Origin: Chloroflexota bacterium
GTDB lineage: Bacteria; Chloroflexota; Dehalococcoidia; JACQTR01
Assembly: GCA_016210705.1 (NCBI GenBank)
Contig: JACQTR010000017.1
Coordinates: 1-9,008 of the forward strand
DNA: 9,008 nt
Direction of reading: 5' to 3'
Made by a program: the position numbers and the translations under genes. Shown here piece after piece: positions 5,933 through 9,008 of the stretch; within the stretch, counting starts at the first letter, position 1; every line of letters begins with the position of its first letter. A model generated the notes under the pieces. It was not told where the DNA came from. It made no database searches and saw nothing but the letters and a program-made list of their open reading frames with translations.

Positions 5933-7072
5933 GTGAGTGAAAATAACCGCCAGCCAAGCCCTCTAGGGAATAATCCTATCGATTTAGCTTCCCAAAGAGG
6001 CATTGGGGACCTCAATGAAATAGTTGATAGCTTGCCATCTCGCCAGCAGAGGCTTTTCCAGCGAATTTTTCGGGTTTCAGCAGCCACAGGAGTCCTACGG
6101 GCACCAGAGGAAATGCGACCTTGGATCGTGAACAATGTCGGCTCTCTGGAGTCAGTACAAAACCAAAAAATTGTACGAGTAACCAACCTAGTAACCCAGG
6201 AAGAAACTCTTTTTAACAATCTGCGATCCAAGCGCCCTTTAAAAGGAACAAAGCAGGTTGACATCGAGTCAGAGATAGCACAGGGCAAGGGGGATAGCTT
6301 GTGCAATCCCTTTACTGAAACCCCCGAAGATGCCTTTGGCCGAGTCAAAGGCAATTATTGTGTTACCGGCAGCAATTTGGCTAAATACGATGGTTTTCAC
6401 GGCTTGGTGATCTTTGATGAACATCATCCCCTTCATTTCGATGGGGAACGGGTCAGCGACTACCTGGACACGGGATTACGCTGGGCAGAAGAGGCCTACG
6501 CCCTGGACCCCGCTGCCAAGTACTATTTTTTTATGTGGAATTGTTTGTGGCGGGCAGGCGCATCTTTGGTACATGGACACGCCCAAATCATGGTGGGACG
6601 AGATGTCCACTATGCCAAGATTGAAGGGTTACGCCGTTCCGCCCTTGTCTATCGCTCTCAATATGGAACCAACTACTTCCATGACCTCTATCAAATCCAC
6701 GTCTCGGTCGGTTGCGCTTTCGAAAAAGAAAAAACTAAGGTCATTGCCTATCTGACGCCCCTAAAAGAGAAAGAGGTCATGGTCATAAGTGACCAGCTTG
6801 ATCCGGCATTTAAGAAGAATTTGTATGAGGTACTAGCAGCTTTCCGGGATGAGCTCGCCGTGACCTCCTTCAATCTGGCCCTCTACATGCCTCCTTTAGG
6901 CGACTCTGAGGAGAATTGGGAGGGCTTCCCCATAATAGCCCGGATTGTAGATCGGGGCTCCCTCAACAACAGGAACTCCGATATTGGAGCCATGGAGCTC
7001 TATGCTGCCAGCGTTGTCTCCAGCGATCCCTTCAACCTGATTAAGGTGTTGAAAGGTTATATGGGAGCCTAG
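5933..7072 (+). CDS. GalT-like HIT-superfamily nucleotidyltransferase/phosphorylase
   Basis: A protein of 379 aa with no signal peptide, expected in the cytoplasm. The clearest signature is WRAGASLVHGHAQI (about 206-219), which corresponds to the active-site region of galactose-1-phosphate uridylyltransferases (HPHxQ type). The pair His214-Gly-His216-Ala-Gln218 supplies the likely nucleophilic histidine that takes up a nucleotidyl group. The segment GFHGLVIFDEHHPLHF (about 154-169) matches the histidine-containing strand seen in the same superfamily. The N-terminal CxxC zinc pair of classical GalT is not visible. The substrate may therefore be a sugar 1-phosphate, or the enzyme may be an ADP-glucose phosphorylase or Ap4A phosphorylase relative. 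Glycogen synthase two genes downstream favours a sugar-nucleotide role. The start is the GTG at 5933, 7 bases after AAAGGAG (5919-5925). An ATG at 5912 is in frame but has that site inside it. Confidence 0.82.
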   Translation: MSENNRQPSPLGNNPIDLASQRGIGDLNEIVDSLPSRQQRLFQRIFRVSAATGVLRAPEEMRPWIVNNVGSLESVQNQKIVRVTNLVTQEETLFNNLRSKRPLKGTKQVDIESEIAQGKGDSLCNPFTETPEDAFGRVKGNYCVTGSNLAKYDGFHGLVIFDEHHPLHFDGERVSDYLDTGLRWAEEAYALDPAAKYYFFMWNCLWRAGASLVHGHAQIMVGRDVHYAKIEGLRRSALVYRSQYGTNYFHDLYQIHVSVGCAFEKEKTKVIAYLTPLKEKEVMVISDQLDPAFKKNLYEVLAAFRDELAVTSFNLALYMPPLGDSEENWEGFPIIARIVDRGSLNNRNSDIGAMELYAASVVSSDPFNLIKVLKGYMGA

Positions 7073-7134
7073 CTTTTTCGACGCCCTTTGTATTGGAACC
7101 TTGTAGTAATGATTCACTTCTGAGACGACAGGCT

Positions 7135-8289
7135 GTGAAGATCAAATCCTTTGAGTTCAATCTTAGAGAACTAGCTGGGTCCATGGGCGACTTTGGCACC
7201 CTTCTCCCTTTGGCCGCAGGCTATATCGTGATTAACGGCCTCAATCCGGCAGGATTCCTGGTGATGATGGGTTTTGCCAACATTGCAACCGGCCTTGTCT
7301 ACCGGTTACCCATGCCTATAGAGCCTATGAAGCTGTTGGCTGTGGCTGCCATCGCTCAACGCTGGTCGCCATCAATGGTATATGCATCGGGATTCGCCAT
7401 GGGCGCCATTTGGATACTTTTTGCTGTAACTGGCCTTATGAGTTGGATTACAAGAGTTACTCCCAATTCCGTTGTCCGGGGTGTCCAGGTTGCCCTTGGG
7501 GTGCTCTTGGCTATCGAGGCTTTCAAAATGCTCTCGACTTGGTGGCTGTTGGGCATCGTTTCCATCATAATAGTGCTGGTGCTCCGGCAGAATCGCTATG
7601 CACCCGCCGCCATTGTGCTTATGGTAATGGGGGGTGCAATTATTCTCGTCAGAGGGCAATTTCGACAGATTGGCCTTCCTGGCTTTAGCATTCCACCAAT
7701 AACAAGCTTTGGTCTTGGGGAAGCTTGGCAAACGTTATTTTTAGCTGGTTTTGCCCAAATTCCCCTTACTGCCACCAACGCCGTTATGGCCACGTCGTCG
7801 CTAATCAAAAAGTACTTTCCCAAACGACCCGTGAGCGAGCGACGGCTATCTTTAAATATGGGAATCATGAACCTGTTCCTTCCTTTTTTCGGTGGGATGC
7901 CAATGTGTCACGGGGCTGGGGGCCTGGCTGGACAATACTATTTTGGGGCACGAACAGGAGGGACGAACATCATTGAAGGGGTGATCGAAATATCAATGGG
8001 ACTGTTTTTGGCCTCTTCTATCGCCACCCTATTTGCAGTATTTCCCACCGCCATTATCGGGGCTATGATGTTTCTGGTTGGCATAGAACTTACCAAGTTC
8101 GCCACAGATATTCGCTTGAACAAAGATCTGATCCCCATGGGAGCTACCATCAGTGTCGCTCTTATTACGAACATGGCTTATGGTTTTTTGGCTGGACTCG
8201 CAGCATACCATATGACACGATTTATATATAGAAAGCTGGGCCATTGCGAGTGTCATACCAAAGTAGTCAGCAACACAATATCTGCCTAG
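7135..8289 (+). CDS. MOT1-family molybdate/sulfate transporter
   Basis: A polytopic membrane protein of 384 aa from the GTG at 7135, with roughly ten hydrophobic segments. Two signatures of the MOT1/SulP-related family are present: GSMGDFGTLLPL near the N-terminus (GDFGTLLPL at 18-26) and GGMPMCHGAGGLAGQYYFGA at about 253-272. FAQIPLTATNAV (about 206-217) matches the conserved segment between them. Members import molybdate or sulfate; which one cannot be told here. There is no STAS domain, unlike typical SulP proteins. The open frame reaches back to a TTG at 7093, but no ribosome-binding site precedes it. The GTG has only a purine-rich GAGACGACAGG upstream, so the start is moderately certain. 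The gap to the GalT-like gene is 62 bases without a clear terminator, so co-transcription is possible. The tail carries an unusual HCECH (370-374). Confidence 0.88.
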   Translation: MKIKSFEFNLRELAGSMGDFGTLLPLAAGYIVINGLNPAGFLVMMGFANIATGLVYRLPMPIEPMKLLAVAAIAQRWSPSMVYASGFAMGAIWILFAVTGLMSWITRVTPNSVVRGVQVALGVLLAIEAFKMLSTWWLLGIVSIIIVLVLRQNRYAPAAIVLMVMGGAIILVRGQFRQIGLPGFSIPPITSFGLGEAWQTLFLAGFAQIPLTATNAVMATSSLIKKYFPKRPVSERRLSLNMGIMNLFLPFFGGMPMCHGAGGLAGQYYFGARTGGTNIIEGVIEISMGLFLASSIATLFAVFPTAIIGAMMFLVGIELTKFATDIRLNKDLIPMGATISVALITNMAYGFLAGLAAYHMTRFIYRKLGHCECHTKVVSNTISA

Positions 8290-8302
8290 GACTTCTTTAC
8301 CA

Positions 8303-8331
8303 TTGTTTTAGGGTTTGGCCTAGCGTACAAT
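8303..8331 (+). promoter_or_regulatory. Probable sigma-70-type promoter of glgA
   Basis: TTGTTT (8303-8308), exactly 17 bases, then TACAAT (8326-8331), which matches the -10 consensus in five of six positions. Transcription would begin near 8338, leaving a leader of about 45 bases. It lies directly after the transporter stop codon and suggests that glgA can be expressed separately. Confidence 0.48.
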
Positions 8332-8382
8332 ATGATTAATTGTCTCGCCTCTCAACAAGGCTAAAGCTAATTATTACAAACG

Positions 8383-9008
8383 ATGAAGATACTTTTTATG
8401 GCCGCCGAAGTTTCCCCTTTCGCTAAGGTGGGGGGACTGGCCGATGTCGCCGCCTCTCTCCCCAAGGCCTTGACCAAGCGGGGCCATGACGTAAGAGTAA
8501 TAATGCCCAAATATAAGCTAATCAATGATCATAATTATAATTTAGTAACCTTACTAGATCATGTGTCTATTCCTTTTAACGGTCGCGACGAAACTGCATC
8601 TCTAAAAACTACTATGATGGCAACGGAAGTGCCCATTTATTTTATCCAGTGCCCCAAGTACTTTGATCGCAGAGAAGTTTATATAAATCCCGAGAATCCA
8701 GAGACCTTTGCCTTTTTCGGTCGGGCCGCCCTGGCCGTTCCCAAAGCGTTAGCTTGGCAACCAGACATAATCCATTGCAACGACTGGCACACAGCCTTAG
8801 CGCCTTACTGGCTAAAAAGCCTCTATTATGAGGATGATCTCTTCTACAAAAACACCGCCAGTGTGCTCACCATCCATAATCTCAGTTATCAAGGTATCTT
8901 CGAGCAGAAATTCGCCACCGCCATTGGATTAGCTGACAGATTTCTCCATGCCGCCATACCCGAAAGGAATGGGGCCTTCGATTTTCTCACCCAAGGCATC
9001 CTTTACGC
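8383..9008 (+). CDS. glgA: Glycogen synthase, GT5 family (N-terminal part, cut by the window edge)
   Basis: Transfers glucose from a nucleotide sugar, usually ADP-glucose in bacteria, to the non-reducing end of an alpha-1,4-glucan. The open frame runs without a stop to the window end, giving 208 codons of a family usually about 480 residues long. The N-terminal Rossmann domain of GT5 is clear. It opens MKILFMAAEVSPFAKVGGLA, in which Lys15-Val-Gly-Gly is the KxGG sugar-nucleotide binding loop. HCNDWHTAL (131-139) and TIHNLSYQGIF (163-173) are both standard GlgA motifs. The C-terminal half, with the second Rossmann domain and its catalytic glutamates, lies beyond the window, so completeness cannot be judged. 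No clear Shine-Dalgarno precedes the ATG, but the match to the conserved N-terminus fixes the start. A starch-synthase-like preference for another donor is possible. Confidence 0.95.
   Translation, partial: MKILFMAAEVSPFAKVGGLADVAASLPKALTKRGHDVRVIMPKYKLINDHNYNLVTLLDHVSIPFNGRDETASLKTTMMATEVPIYFIQCPKYFDRREVYINPENPETFAFFGRAALAVPKALAWQPDIIHCNDWHTALAPYWLKSLYYEDDLFYKNTASVLTIHNLSYQGIFEQKFATAIGLADRFLHAAIPERNGAFDFLTQGILY

Noticed and set aside
5908..6354. 148-codon open frame on the minus strand over the GalT-like gene
   Set aside because: Antisense shadow of a gene with a clear ribosome-binding site and active-site motif; no recognisable protein.
7063..7077. AGC-CTA-GCT followed by TTTTT as a terminator of the GalT-like gene
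   Set aside because: A three-base stem and three-base loop are not a credible terminator.
1..9008. Mobile elements, CRISPR arrays, tRNA or rRNA genes
   Set aside because: I saw no transposase, terminal inverted repeats, regularly spaced repeats, cloverleaf or rRNA-like sequence on either strand.

Overview
The window has about 50 % GC and comes from a bacterium that appears to respire by moving electrons through c-type cytochromes. It also carries genes for sugar/glycogen metabolism and for an oxyanion (molybdate or sulfate) transporter. Lineage cannot be fixed from the sequence. Strong AAAGGAG/GAGGAGG ribosome-binding sites, several GTG starts, a lipoprotein cytochrome and a HisKA_3 sensor kinase would suit an anaerobic Firmicutes or Chloroflexota relative, but this is inference only.

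Left part (99-2724, minus strand): a two-component system read right to left, with a NarL/FixJ-type response regulator first and a membrane-anchored GAF-PAS-HisKA_3-HATPase sensor kinase about 50 bases behind it. The divergent 274-base region 2725-2998 has two short inverted repeats and a possible promoter, and separates this operon from the cytochrome genes.

Middle part (2999-5763, plus strand): a small monoheme cytochrome c lipoprotein, then a 197-base gap, then an exported nonaheme cytochrome c. The nonaheme protein has about 250 residues of beta-sandwich-like sequence in front of nine CXXCH motifs. The gap contains two perfect 8-bp inverted repeats, each able to form an RNA hairpin just ahead of the nonaheme gene. 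This is the best candidate here for an undescribed regulatory element. A GC-only hairpin at 5811-5835 closes the unit. A reasonable working model is a redox-sensing two-component system set next to the electron-transfer proteins it may control.

Right part (5933-9008, plus strand): a GalT-like HIT-superfamily nucleotidyltransferase, a MOT1-family molybdate/sulfate transporter, and the first 208 codons of a glycogen synthase (glgA), which runs off the window. The GalT-like gene and glgA suggest a sugar-phosphate/glycogen theme. The transporter may share the transcript, while glgA seems to have its own promoter at 8303-8331.

For four genes (sensor kinase, nonaheme cytochrome, GalT-like protein, transporter) the best start is a GTG slightly inside the longest open frame. 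For three of them this is because a good Shine-Dalgarno sequence sits inside the longer frame or against its first codon; for the transporter the support is weaker.
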